Numbered from the stretch's first letter, positions 1-9,724 are shown. The stretch: 64,000 bases of DNA from DATBJJ01 sp963750915 (GCA_963750915.1 CAVVSF010000006.1:310001-374000), one strand, 5' to 3'. A program made the numbers and translations. Notes: generated by a model from the letters alone, not told the origin.

Positions 1-1
1 C

Positions 2-2284
2 CCGGATGTGTTCGCCGACGAGATCCGCGCGTTCATCGAGCGCGCCACCGAAGCAAAGTCGCAGTCGGTCGATACGCTGCAGCAGCGTGTCGCTCACCTC
101 GAGTTCACGTCGCAGAACGCCAGGGCAGAAGCGCCGCAGATCGACGCGCAGCGCGTCGATCCGCAGCGCTTCGAGCGCGCCGAGGGCTTCGACGCGCCGG
201 CATTTGATACCCCGGTCGCCGCTGCCGGCGAGACCGAGAACGCGGCTGGCGCTCCCACCAACACCGCGTCGTCGTGGGCGGATCCGTTCGCGTGGCCGCC
301 GGCGTCTGGGTCGGCGCCAGCATCAGCATCAGCAGCGGCAGCGCCGGCGACGACAGCGCCGCTGATTACCAACGTGCCGCTGGCGGTGCTCGCCGAAGAT
401 CAGGATGCCGAGAGCGCCCGGCAGCAGCGCGAAGCCGACGCACGCGAGCGCGAGCAGCTGGCGCGCGCCGAAGCCGACGCCCAACGCGAGGCGGCGGCCG
501 AGGAAGCCCGCGGGCGCGAGGAAGCGGCGGCGCGTCAGCGCGAGCTCGAGGCCGAGGCCGAGCGCGAACACCAGCGGCAGCTCGAAGCGGCGAAGGAGCT
601 CCAACAGCAGCAGGAAGCCGAGGCCGAACAGCGTCGCGCCAGAGAAGCGGAGAAGAAGAAGGCAGAGGTCGAGAAGAAGCGCCTGGAAGCCGAAGCGAAA
701 CGCCGGAAGGAAGCCGAGGCTGAGGCGAAGCGGAAGGCCGAGGCGGAAGCGGAGGCCAAGCGCAAGGCGGAAGTCGAAGCCAAACGCAAGGCTGACGACC
801 AGAAGCGCAAGCTCGAAGCGGAGGCGAAGCGCAAGCGTGAGGCCGAGGAGGCCGAGGCGAAGCGCAAGCGCGACGCCGAGGAGACGTTCAAGCGCAAGCT
901 CGAAGCCGAGGCCGAAGGCAAGCGCAAGGCCGAAGCGGAGCTCAAGAAGCGCCTCGAGGCCGAGGCCGCGCTCAAACGCCAGAAGGAAGAGGAGCGGAAG
1001 AAGCGCGAGGCGGAGACTGAGCGCAAGCGTCTCGAAGCGGAGGCGGACCTCAAACGCAAGCTTGCCGCCGAGGCCGAGGCGAAGCGCAAGCGCGCGGCGG
1101 AAGAGGAACTGAAGCGCAAACTCGCCGCGGAAGCCGAGCAAAAGCGTCTCGAAGCCGAAGCCGAGTTGAAGCGGAAGCGCGAAGCGGAAGCAGAGCAGAA
1201 GCGGAAGCTCGAAGCCGAGGCAGAGCTGAAACGGAAGCTCGAAGCAGAAGCGGAGCTGAAGCGAAAGCTCGAAGCGGATGCGGAGCTGAAGCGCCAGAAA
1301 GAAGAAGACCGCAGGCGCCGCGAAGCCGAGGCCGAGCAGAAGCGGAGGGAGGCGGAAGCCGAGCGGAAGCGTCTCGAGGCCGAAGCCGCGCGCCGCCGCA
1401 TGGAAGCCGAGGTCGAGCGCAAACGCGTCGAAGCCGAAGCCCGCCGCAAGCGTGAAGAAGAGGCGGCGGCGATTCGGAAACGTCTCGAAGCCGACGCCGA
1501 GCGGAAGAGAAAAGAAGCCGAATCCGCGCTGCGACGCCAGCGTGAAGCCGACGCCGATCGCGAGCGCTTCAGGGCCGAGGCCGAGCGGCGCCGCCGCGAG
1601 ACTGACGCCGAACGCGAGCGCCTCCGCGCCGAGGTCGAACGCAAGCGGCTCGAGGCCGAACAGAAGCGCCAGGAAGCCGAGGTCGAGCGCGAGCGCGCAC
1701 GGCTCGAAGCCGAGCGGCGGCAGGAGGAAGAGGCCGCAGCGCGGGCGCGTGAGGCGGAAGAGCGCGAACGCGCCGCGGCCGCTACGGCGGCGGCATCAGA
1801 CCCGGATCCCTTCGCCGAGTACCGCGCCGATCACACCGAGTTGACAGGCGTGCTGCGCCTCCTGCCAGTGGCAGGCTGGGCGCATCCACTGAAGTCGAAC
1901 GGCAACGGCAACGGCAACGGTCACACGAACGGCAATGGCCACGACGCTCACGCCCATCACAACGGCAACGGAAACGGCGGAAACGGGGACGGGAACGGCC
2001 ACGGCAACGGAGAAGGCCACGAAAGTCACGACGCCGCCGACAGCGTCGACGAGGACAACGGGCTCAATGGTCACGACCAAGTCGACGACCTCGCGCGCCT
2101 GATCGATGGCCTGAAGATCCCGCCGCAGGTGGCAGCGATGTCCTACCCGCGCGGCGTCCGCATCCGTCGGCTTCGCGTCGCGGCGCCGAAGAACGCCGGC
2201 GCGACAACGGAAAAGCGCCATCCCCTGACGGTCTCGCGCCGGACGCTGCGGGCGCCGGCAGGCGACGCCCCGTCGGGCCAGTAG
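2..2284 (+). CDS. Giant charged coiled-coil protein, 5' end outside window
   Basis: The frame is open to the left edge, so the protein begins upstream; the GTG at 8 is only the first start-like codon in the window. About 760 residues are visible. Residues ~130-600 are an almost uninterrupted Ala/Glu/Lys/Arg coiled coil built from variants of EAEAKRKL, resembling the helical stalk of TolA-type or cytoskeletal scaffold proteins. Residues ~630-680 are a low-complexity Gly/Asn/His linker (NGNGNGH runs). The last ~80 residues return to ordinary composition, with LARLIDGLKIPP and a basic tail. No transmembrane helix or catalytic motif is visible. Structural or scaffolding role is inferred from composition only; I do not recognise the family. 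The repetitive codons also generate long spurious reading frames on the other strand. Confidence 0.75.
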   Translation, partial: PDVFADEIRAFIERATEAKSQSVDTLQQRVAHLEFTSQNARAEAPQIDAQRVDPQRFERAEGFDAPAFDTPVAAAGETENAAGAPTNTASSWADPFAWPPASGSAPASASAAAAPATTAPLITNVPLAVLAEDQDAESARQQREADAREREQLARAEADAQREAAAEEARGREEAAARQRELEAEAEREHQRQLEAAKELQQQQEAEAEQRRAREAEKKKAEVEKKRLEAEAKRRKEAEAEAKRKAEAEAEAKRKAEVEAKRKADDQKRKLEAEAKRKREAEEAEAKRKRDAEETFKRKLEAEAEGKRKAEAELKKRLEAEAALKRQKEEERKKREAETERKRLEAEADLKRKLAAEAEAKRKRAAEEELKRKLAAEAEQKRLEAEAELKRKREAEAEQKRKLEAEAELKRKLEAEAELKRKLEADAELKRQKEEDRRRREAEAEQKRREAEAERKRLEAEAARRRMEAEVERKRVEAEARRKREEEAAAIRKRLEADAERKRKEAESALRRQREADADRERFRAEAERRRRETDAERERLRAEVERKRLEAEQKRQEAEVERERARLEAERRQEEEAAARAREAEERERAAAATAAASDPDPFAEYRADHTELTGVLRLLPVAGWAHPLKSNGNGNGNGHTNGNGHDAHAHHNGNGNGGNGDGNGHGNGEGHESHDAADSVDEDNGLNGHDQVDDLARLIDGLKIPPQVAAMSYPRGVRIRRLRVAAPKNAGATTEKRHPLTVSRRTLRAPAGDAPSGQ

Positions 2285-2407
2285 ACGAAGGGCGAGACAA
2301 GCGATCAGTTCCTGCGCGCCGGGCGCGCCGCGGCTGGCGCAGAAACTGAACGCAGCTGCACCGCGCATCGCGCCCGATCCCGCCGATCAGAATCCTCATA
2401 ACTCATT

Positions 2408-2422
2408 GACAGCAAGGCTGTC
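2408..2422. promoter_or_regulatory. Inverted repeat upstream of helicase gene
   Basis: GACAGC-AAG-GCTGTC is a perfect 6-bp palindrome with a 3-bp centre, about 70 bp before the helicase start and overlapping a TTGACA hexamer at 2406. It could be an operator or the hairpin of a weak terminator for the upstream gene; no T-run follows, which favours an operator. The rest of the 206-bp gap shows nothing else I can name. Confidence 0.3.
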
Positions 2423-2490
2423 GGACGACACCGCGTCGTCGCGCCTGCGGCGGGAGAAACGACGGGAACGCCGCTTGCCATCGTAGCCGC

Positions 2491-4942
2491 ATGGACCTCG
2501 ATGCGGCGGACAGCTGGCGGGTGGGCACCCCGCTCTTCGTTCGCGGCCGACGCTGGCGTCTCGAAGCGACGACGAAAGCGGCGGGGTGCAGCCAGTTGCG
2601 GCTCGCAGCTACCGACGGCCGCGCGCCCGCACGGCTTTCGATCCTCATCCCCTTCGACCGCCCGGTGCGGCTCGATCCCCCTCGTCGGTCTCTCGTCGTC
2701 TCCCCGCGGCGATGGCTGCACGAGCTCGACAGGCGGATGGCGGCACTGCACCCGTTCGGCGGACTGGCAACGGCCGCGCGGTCGTCGATCCGGCTGCTGC
2801 CCTACCAACTCGAACCGGCCATCGCGACGCTTCGTTTCGGCATCTGCCGCCTGCTCGTGGCAGACGATGTGGGCCTGGGGAAGACGATTCAGGCGGGCTT
2901 GATTCTGTCGGAGCTCGCGGCGGCGAGCGACGCATTCCGCGCCCTCGTCCTCGTGCCTGCCGGCCTGCGCGATCAATGGATTCGCGAGCTGGCCGATCAT
3001 TTCGCCCTCGCGGCGACCGCCGCCGATGCGCACTGGCTCAGGCAGTCGACGCTCGATCGACCAGCGGGCATCAACCCCTGGGCACTTCCTGGCATCTACG
3101 CCGGCTCGCACGACTTCATCAAGCGCGCCGAGGCCCTTCGTCCCCTCGAACGCACCACCTGGGACATCGTCATCATCGACGAAGCGCATGCCGCCGGAGT
3201 GGCGACCGACCGGCGTGCGGCGCTCGACGCCATTGCCGCTCGCGCGGTCCGCGTCGTCCTGCTGACGGCGACGCCGAACCGGGGCGACCCGGCTGCGTTT
3301 GGCTCGCTCTGTCGGCTCGGCGCGGCGAGCGCGTCGGATCCACCGCCGATGCTGTTCGATCGGCGGCGCGCCGTCGTGGATCCGGCGCCGCCGCGGAAAA
3401 CGCTGACGCTGCCGGTCTCGCTCAGCGGCGCCGAATGGCGCATGCAGCGGCTCCTGGAACGCTACGCGGCGCGGATCTGGCATGAAGCCGACGGCCGCGG
3501 CGACGAGCGCGCGCGGCTGGTGTCGATCGTCCTGCGCAAGCGGGCGTTGTCGAGCGCGTTCGCGCTCGCGGTCTCGATCCGTCGGCGCAGTGCCCTGCTC
3601 ACCGCGAGGGCCGAACCGCCGGGCGAAACCCAGCTCCTCCTCCCGCTCGCCGACGAGGACCCGCTGGACGACGACGAGGGGATGATGATTGGTGCGCCGG
3701 GGCTGAGCGACGTGAAGCGGGAGCGGTGGTGGCTCCGGACCGTCGCCGCGGCCGCACGCGAAGCAGCACGGCGAGAGAGCAAGCTGCAATGGCTCCTGCG
3801 ATTGTTGCGACGCGTCCGCGAGCCGGTCATCGTCTTCACCGAGTACCGCGACACACTGCGGCGGCTGCACCGCGCGATTGCGCGAACGGGAAGGCCGCTG
3901 CTGCTCCTGCACGGCGGGATGGCCGCGACGGAACGTCGGGTCGTACCGGCGGAGTTTGCGCAGGGCAACCACCTGCTGCTCGCCACTGACGCCGCCGCCG
4001 AAGGCCTGAACCTGCAGCACCGCTGCCGCCTCGTCATTCACTACGAGCTGCCGTGGAATCCGGCCCGACTGGAGCAGCGCGCCGGGCGCGTCGATCGCAT
4101 CGGCCAGGCCCGCCGCGTGCACGAGCTCGCTCTCGTCGCCAACACTTCCGCCGAACGCTTGGTCCTTGCGCCATTGCTGAAGCATGGAGCACGGGGAGGC
4201 GACATCGAGCGGTCCCGCTCGCTCGCGGGCCTGACAGAGTCGCGCGTCGCGGATGCGATCGTGCGCCGGGTTGCCCTGGAGGTGCCGCGGGCATGGTCCG
4301 CGACTGAGCCGCCATGCGTCACGAACCCTCCCGAGCTTATCGCGCGAATCGCCGCGGCAGAAGCCGAGAGGCTTGGACGCACGCGCATCCTGCTCCACAG
4401 GTCTGCCGCCGCCGCTCCTCTCCCTCCTCGACCGCCCATCGTCATCACCCGGCCGCGTCGCGCGAAACGACGCGCGGTCGAGCGGCTGAATCTGCTCTAC
4501 GCCATTCACCTGGAGACGCCTGCCGGCAGGTCTTGTCACAGCGAGGTCGTTCCCCTGGCGATTCGCGATACGCGATCCCACTGAAGCGGGCGCGGGTCGA
4601 CTGAAGGATCTGGTCGAGCGGCTGAACCTAAGCGGCGAGGTCGCAACCGTGGCGTCAGTTCTGCGGCCGAGGATCACGGAATTGCTCGCGGTCGTGGCGG
4701 ACGAAATAGGTTGCCGCGAGACGCAGCTGCGGCAGCGCATCGCCGCGATTACGGCGCACCAGCGGGCTGCGTCCGTCGCTCTGGCGCAACCACGGCTGTT
4801 CGGTCGCCGGCGCGCGCACGAACCGGCCGAATACCGTCGACCAGACGAGGTCGTGCCGCTGCCTGACTCGGAACTGCCGCTGACGATGAAGATCGAGCTG
4901 ATTGCCGTGACCGTTGGAACCGCAGCGCGCGTCGACACATGA
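2491..4942 (+). CDS. RapA/HepA-like SNF2 helicase, frameshifted near 3' end
   Basis: Superfamily 2 ATPase of the SNF2/RapA type, a DNA-translocating motor. Visible motifs: Walker A DDVGLGKT (residues 125-132), DEAH (230-233), TATP (259-262), ATDAAAEGLNLQ (motif V, ~495) and QRAGRVDRIGQ (motif VI, 529-539). The first frame stops at 4584, but an open frame shifted by +1 continues to 4942 with normal composition and ends in a 4-bp overlap (ATGA, 4939-4942) with the methyltransferase start, so both pieces are one gene of about 815 residues. At 4563-4576 the sequence reads CGCGATACGCGAT; removing 7 bases restores the frame. Linked to a DNA methyltransferase, so a restriction/defence role is inferred, comparable to the DrmD/DrmMI pair of DISARM, though no other DISARM gene is present. 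Confidence 0.85.
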
Positions 4943-7900
4943 TTGCCGGTCTCAGCGGATCGCTGCTCTCGGAGAGCGCCCTGGAGAAAGCGGTGCCGGA
5001 CGCGCTTCGCGGGCTGCTCGGCGAGCCGACCCGTTCAGCGGCGCGGCGACGCCTGCGGCGATGGCACCTGCTCGCCCGCGCAGCGCTCGGACCGTCGGCC
5101 GGCGCTCGAACCGTGTTCGACACGGTCGCGGCGCCGCTGCTCGGCGGACTGGGATACGACGTCGTGCCCGACGCCATGGTCCCGTTGGCCGGGTCGTCCC
5201 CGCCTTCGCAGGTTGGTTGCGTTCGCGCGCTTCTGCTGGTCGGAGGCCGGCGGCTGGCGGCTCTCGTCGTGACAGGCTGGGGACAGGATGCGGGTGCGGC
5301 GTGGCGCGACGCGGTACGTCACGGGATCGCGAGCACGGTTCGCTGGTGCTTCTGCCTGACCGGCCCGTCGCTGAGAGTCATCGACAGCGAACGCACCTAC
5401 TCGCGCCGCTTCATCGCCTTCGACCTCGATACCGCGATCGACGACGAGCGGACGTTCGCTGTCCTGTGGGGGCTGCTGCGCGCCGAGGCGATGGCCGCGA
5501 GATCGACCGCCGACGCGAACCTCCTGGAACGTGCGATCGGCATCAGCGAGGCCCATCGGGCGTCGGTTCGCAGCTCGCTGCAGCAGGGCGTCGACGCGGC
5601 GCTGGCGCATCTCGTGAGGGCTTTCGCCGCGGCCCTCCACGGCAATCGTCGAACCCCCGTCGGCCCGGCACTGGCAGTTACATTCGACGAGTCGTTGATC
5701 GTCATCTACCGCATCCTCTTCCTGCTTTTCGCCGAGGCCCGAGGCCTGGTTCCGCGCTGGCATCCCGTTTACCGCGACGGCTACACCATCGAGTCCCTGC
5801 GGACGCCGATCGAGCTGCTGCCGCGGCCGCGCGGCCTGTGGGAAACGATGCAATCGATCGCACGGCTGGCGCATCGCGGGTGCCGCGTCGGCTCGCTGCG
5901 CGTGACTCCCTTCAACGGCCACCTGTTCTCGCCTGCCGACTCGCCGCTGGCCGAGCGCGCGCGGCTCGACGACGGCGCGGTGCGGCAGGCGCTGCTGGCG
6001 TTGACGACGCGGCAGGCAGCAGGTGGGCGGGAGCGCATCTCGTACGCGGATCTCGGCGTCGAACAACTGGGCGGCGTCTACGAGCGCGTGCTCGATCTGG
6101 TGCCGGCCACCGGCGACCCGCCGGCGACCGGGAATCCTTCTGGTCGAGACAGGCCTGGTGGGCGAACATCGCGCGGCGGGCGGCGGAAGACAACGGGATC
6201 GTTCTATACGCCGCGGTCGCTGACGGAGTATCTCGTCCGGCGGACGCTCGCCCCGCTCATCCACGGCGCCGGTCCCGATCGAATCCTGTCCCTGCGCATC
6301 GTCGATCCGGCGATGGGCAGCGGCGCCTTCATCGTCGCCGCGTGCCGCTATCTCGCGGCCGCCTACGAAGCCGCGCTCGTCGCCGGCGGCGACGCCGGGC
6401 ACGACGACATTTCAGACGCCGACCGCGCCGGCTTCCGACGCACGGTTGCGCAGCGCTGCCTCTACGGCGTCGACCTCAACCCGATGGCGGTGCAACTCGG
6501 CCGGCTGTCGCTCTGGCTCGCCACGCTCGCGGCCGACCGTCCGCTGACGTTTCTCGATCATCGGCTTCGTCCCGGCAACAGCCTCGTCGGCGCCTGGCGC
6601 GAGAATCTGTCGCGACAGCCCTCCGGCAGTCGCCGCCGCTCGAGTCAATGGTCGGCGCCGCTGCCACTTTTCGACGGCGAGCCCACCGCCGCCGGGGTGC
6701 GGTTCACGATCGCCGCGCGCGAGGCCATCGCCAACGAACCTGGCGATACCATCGCAGCAGTGCGCGCCAAGGAACGCTCGCTGGCGCGACTCACCGCCGC
6801 CGACGCACCGCTCGCCAGGCTCAAAGACGCCAGCGACGCCTGGTGTGCGTGGTGGTTTCGCGAACGTGGCCGGGGAGGGGCGCCGGCGTTCGCGCCTCTC
6901 CTCGATTCGCTGGCCGGGCGGGGCGTGCTTCCAGACCATGTCGCTGCGCCGATGCTCGAGACCCTGCGGCAGACCGCGATCGAGGGCCGCTTCTTCCACT
7001 GGGAGCTCGAGTTTCCCGAGGCGTTCGGCGAGAGCGGCGAGCCGTCGCCACGCACGGGCTTCGATGCGGTCATAGGGAACCCGCCCTGGGAGATGCTGCG
7101 CGACGATAGCGGCGGTGGACCCGCTGCCCGGGCATCGTCGAGCGCCCTCGTCGACTTCGCGCGTGGCTCTGGCGTCTACGAGCTGCAGGGTGCTGGACAT
7201 GCCAACCTCTATCAGGCGTTCGTCGAACGAATGCTGCAGCTGCTCCGCGCCGGCGGCAGACTAGGCGTAGTCCTGCCGTGGGCGTTCGCAACCGATCACG
7301 GCGCCGCCGCTCTCCGGCGCGCGCTGCTCGATCGCACCACGATCGACACGTTGATATCGTTCGAGAACCGCGACCGCCTGTTTCCCATACACCGCGCCCT
7401 CAAGTTCGCGCTGGTGACGACGACGATGGGCGGCCGGTGCGAGTCGGTGGCCTGTCGATTCGGACTGAAGGACGCGGCGGTGCTCGACCGCCTGCCGGAC
7501 ATCGGGCCGCCGCCGGCGGCAACCGTGATTCCGCGGCTCCTGCTGACACGGCTCTCGGGCGAGGCCGCAACCATCCCGGACCTCAGGTCCGACGCCGACG
7601 TCGCCCTGGTCAGCCACCTGGTTTGCACCGCGCCGGCGGTCGCGAGTGCGGACGGCTGGCAGGTGGAGTTCGGACGCGAGCTCAACGCGACCGAGGATCG
7701 GCCGCGCTTCACGGCGCGACCTGCCGGACCCGGCAACTGGCTGCCGGTCGTGGAAGGCAAGCACATTTCGCCGTTCATCGTCGACGCCCAGGCGGCGCCG
7801 TTCGCAATCGATCGGCGGGTCGCCCGCACGCTGCTCGAACCGGGCCGGACGTTCGGGCGCGCCAGGCTCGCTTACCGCGACGTCGCCTCGTCGTCGAACG

Positions 7901-8346
7901 TCGTGACGCTGATCGCCGCGCTCGTCCCCGCCGGGGTGGTGACCACGCACACGTTGTTCTGTCTTCGCACGCCGCTGGCTGAAGACGAGCAGCACTTCCT
8001 GTGTGGAGTGTTCAACAGCTACGTCGCGAACTATCTCGTCCGTCTGCAGGTGGGCATGCACGTGACCACCGCCACGATCGCGAGACTGCCCGTGCCGAAA
8101 CCGCACACCGGCGACGTCGGCTTCCAGGCGATCGTCGAGAAAGCGCGGGCGTTGCGCCGCAACCCGGCGGACGCCGAGAGCGCCGCGACGCTGCAGGCGT
8201 GGGCGGCGCAACTCTATCGCCTCGACGCGACGCAGTTCGCGCACGTGCTCGAGACATTCCCGCTCGTGCCACGCGCCGCCCGCGCCGCGGCCATGGCCGC
8301 GTTCTGCGGTATAGTCGCTGGTCGGACCACGAGCCACCGGGGGTAA
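4939..8346 (+). CDS. Eco57I-type N6-adenine DNA methyltransferase
   Basis: Large (1135 aa) DNA methyltransferase. The SAM-binding motif I VDPAMGSGAF lies at ~455-464, followed by YGVDLNPMAVQLGRLSLWL, and the N6-adenine catalytic motif NPPW at ~714-717 within VIGNPPW. The C-terminal ~350 residues, ending with NSYVANYLVR and a short helical tail, resemble the target-recognition/TaqI-like specificity part of type IIG and BREX PglX enzymes. The N-terminal ~400 residues match the position of a nuclease domain in type IIG enzymes, but I see no PD-(D/E)xK triad, so it may only methylate. It starts within the helicase stop (ATGA) and its stop overlaps the next start (TAATG), so the three genes are probably translationally coupled. 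A modification or defence function is inferred. Confidence 0.88.
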   Translation: MIAGLSGSLLSESALEKAVPDALRGLLGEPTRSAARRRLRRWHLLARAALGPSAGARTVFDTVAAPLLGGLGYDVVPDAMVPLAGSSPPSQVGCVRALLLVGGRRLAALVVTGWGQDAGAAWRDAVRHGIASTVRWCFCLTGPSLRVIDSERTYSRRFIAFDLDTAIDDERTFAVLWGLLRAEAMAARSTADANLLERAIGISEAHRASVRSSLQQGVDAALAHLVRAFAAALHGNRRTPVGPALAVTFDESLIVIYRILFLLFAEARGLVPRWHPVYRDGYTIESLRTPIELLPRPRGLWETMQSIARLAHRGCRVGSLRVTPFNGHLFSPADSPLAERARLDDGAVRQALLALTTRQAAGGRERISYADLGVEQLGGVYERVLDLVPATGDPPATGNPSGRDRPGGRTSRGGRRKTTGSFYTPRSLTEYLVRRTLAPLIHGAGPDRILSLRIVDPAMGSGAFIVAACRYLAAAYEAALVAGGDAGHDDISDADRAGFRRTVAQRCLYGVDLNPMAVQLGRLSLWLATLAADRPLTFLDHRLRPGNSLVGAWRENLSRQPSGSRRRSSQWSAPLPLFDGEPTAAGVRFTIAAREAIANEPGDTIAAVRAKERSLARLTAADAPLARLKDASDAWCAWWFRERGRGGAPAFAPLLDSLAGRGVLPDHVAAPMLETLRQTAIEGRFFHWELEFPEAFGESGEPSPRTGFDAVIGNPPWEMLRDDSGGGPAARASSSALVDFARGSGVYELQGAGHANLYQAFVERMLQLLRAGGRLGVVLPWAFATDHGAAALRRALLDRTTIDTLISFENRDRLFPIHRALKFALVTTTMGGRCESVACRFGLKDAAVLDRLPDIGPPPAATVIPRLLLTRLSGEAATIPDLRSDADVALVSHLVCTAPAVASADGWQVEFGRELNATEDRPRFTARPAGPGNWLPVVEGKHISPFIVDAQAAPFAIDRRVARTLLEPGRTFGRARLAYRDVASSSNVVTLIAALVPAGVVTTHTLFCLRTPLAEDEQHFLCGVFNSYVANYLVRLQVGMHVTTATIARLPVPKPHTGDVGFQAIVEKARALRRNPADAESAATLQAWAAQLYRLDATQFAHVLETFPLVPRAARAAAMAAFCGIVAGRTTSHRG

Positions 8347-9410
8347 TGAGGGTGTCGTCAACGAATCGCCAGGAAGACCAGGCCCCGGTATGGGCGATTT
8401 GGCTTCTGATCGCGTTCGGCGCTGCTCAAACCGTGGGGTGGGCGCTCGGCATCGGACTGCCCGGGCATCCGTTGGTGCTCGTACCGCTGCTCGTCACCTG
8501 GATCGCGCTGCTGGCCTTCGCCGCGATCGCGACCCGCCGCATCACCGCGCTGTGGCATCGGCTGCACGCGCAGGAACAGGCGCACGACGTCACCCGATCC
8601 GAAGTCGAGCAATTGCAGACCCACAATGCGATGCTCGACATCATCGCCCGATCGGTCGACGTCCCGCTCGCGTTCCAGACGCTGGCGGCGCGCGTCGCCC
8701 GGCTCGTACCCTGCGATCGTGTCGGCCTGGCCCTGCTGTCGGAGGACGGACGCGAGTTCCAGACCTACACCGCCCGCGTCGAACAGAACGAGCGCCGGAG
8801 CCGGCCGCGGCCCGAGATCGTCTTCAAGATCGAGCGCACGCTGCTCGGACAGGCGGTCCTCGCACGCGAGCCGCTGTTCATTCCCGACACTGCCATTCGG
8901 GCGCCGGATTTCGTCGACGCCAACATCCTGATGACGTCGGGGTTCAGCTCGGCGCTGCTGGTGCCGCTCGTCTCACGCGATCGCTCGGTCGGCACGCTGA
9001 ACGTCGTCTCGCGGCAGCGCAACGCCTTCACACCGCAGCACGCGGCGCTGCTCTATCCCATCGCCGAGATTCTGGCCGTCGCGTGGGTGGCGCAGCAGCT
9101 GCACGTCACCCTCGGCCGCCATCGCACGATGGAGGCGATGTCGGAGCTGACGCTATCTGTCGCGGCGGAAATCAACAGCGCGCTGCAGACGATCATCGGC
9201 CATTGCGACCTGCTCGAGCGCAGCCAGGCCGATCCGACGCTGCTGCGCGATTTGCGCACGATCACGGCGCAGGCGCAGCGCATCGCCGGTTTGCTCGACA
9301 AGATGCGAAGCGCGGCGCATCAGCGCCTCAAGGAGATGCAGGAGCGCATCAGCGTCGACACCACCGTGGCGGCGGCGCAGGAATCGGTGTGGCAGCGTAC
9401 GGATATCTGA
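8346..9410 (+). CDS. Membrane GAF-domain protein with degenerate histidine-kinase core
   Basis: 354-residue protein starting on the A of the preceding TAA stop. Two hydrophobic helices lie at ~15-35 and ~40-65, followed by a short coiled coil and a GAF domain at ~95-240 (CDRVGLALL ... SALLVPLV ... GTLNVVS). The last ~90 residues have the shape of a HisKA dimerisation helix, but the H-box reads VAAEINSALQTIIGH where active kinases have AHEIN: the phospho-accepting His is Ala, and no HATPase domain follows. It therefore looks like a ligand-sensing pseudokinase, not an active sensor kinase. The overlap with the methyltransferase suggests co-expression; a sensor role for that module is inference. 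It converges on the DUF1634 gene with a 5-bp gap. Confidence 0.75.
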   Translation: MRVSSTNRQEDQAPVWAIWLLIAFGAAQTVGWALGIGLPGHPLVLVPLLVTWIALLAFAAIATRRITALWHRLHAQEQAHDVTRSEVEQLQTHNAMLDIIARSVDVPLAFQTLAARVARLVPCDRVGLALLSEDGREFQTYTARVEQNERRSRPRPEIVFKIERTLLGQAVLAREPLFIPDTAIRAPDFVDANILMTSGFSSALLVPLVSRDRSVGTLNVVSRQRNAFTPQHAALLYPIAEILAVAWVAQQLHVTLGRHRTMEAMSELTLSVAAEINSALQTIIGHCDLLERSQADPTLLRDLRTITAQAQRIAGLLDKMRSAAHQRLKEMQERISVDTTVAAAQESVWQRTDI

Positions 9411-9415
9411 GCGCG

Positions 9416-9724
9416 TCAGCGCTGGCGCAGCGCGTAGATCACGGTCACCGACAGCTCGATGATCACGGCGACGGTCGTCAGGACGAAGAACCACTCCCGC
9501 ATCCTGATGTACTCGGCGAGCGAGACCAGCACGCGGACGAGCGGCGTCGCCATCAGCGCGAGGAGGCCAAGGCTCAGCAGCCACGGCGCCGCCGCGGTGT
9601 CGGGGAGCGCGAGGTACAGCACCAGTCCGGCGACGAGCGACGCCGCGCTCAACGACAGGCCGCCGACGAACACGCGGCCGAGCCGGCGTTCGAGGCCGGT
9701 CAGCGCTTCCGGGTCTTTGATCAT
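9416..9724 (-). CDS. DUF1634 family membrane protein
   Basis: 102-residue protein with three hydrophobic segments (residues ~23-45, 50-72 and 78-98) and a short polar N-terminus starting MIKDPEALTG. It belongs to the small DUF1634 family that habitually accompanies TauE/SafE permeases. Its start codon overlaps the stop of the upstream permease by ATGA, so the two are surely one operon. A role as an accessory subunit of the exporter is inferred from this constant pairing; no catalytic motif is visible. Confidence 0.8.
   Translation of the reverse strand: MIKDPEALTGLERRLGRVFVGGLSLSAASLVAGLVLYLALPDTAAAPWLLSLGLLALMATPLVRVLVSLAEYIRMREWFFVLTTVAVIIELSVTVIYALRQR

Noticed and set aside
400..1760. Possible tandem DNA repeat or CRISPR-like array in the first gene
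   Set aside because: The periodicity follows Glu-Ala-Lys-Arg codons of a coiled coil; repeats are degenerate and there are no unique spacers.
2305..4938. 877-residue reading frame on the minus strand
   Set aside because: It is antisense to the helicase, has no domain, and its composition is that of a shadow frame in GC-rich DNA.
4914..7109. 731-residue Arg/Ala-rich plus-strand frame
   Set aside because: Lies inside the methyltransferase gene in another frame; no recognisable domain.
2491..8346. A complete DISARM or BREX locus
   Set aside because: Only the helicase and methyltransferase are present; drmA, drmB, drmC, pglZ, brxC and brxL are not in the window.
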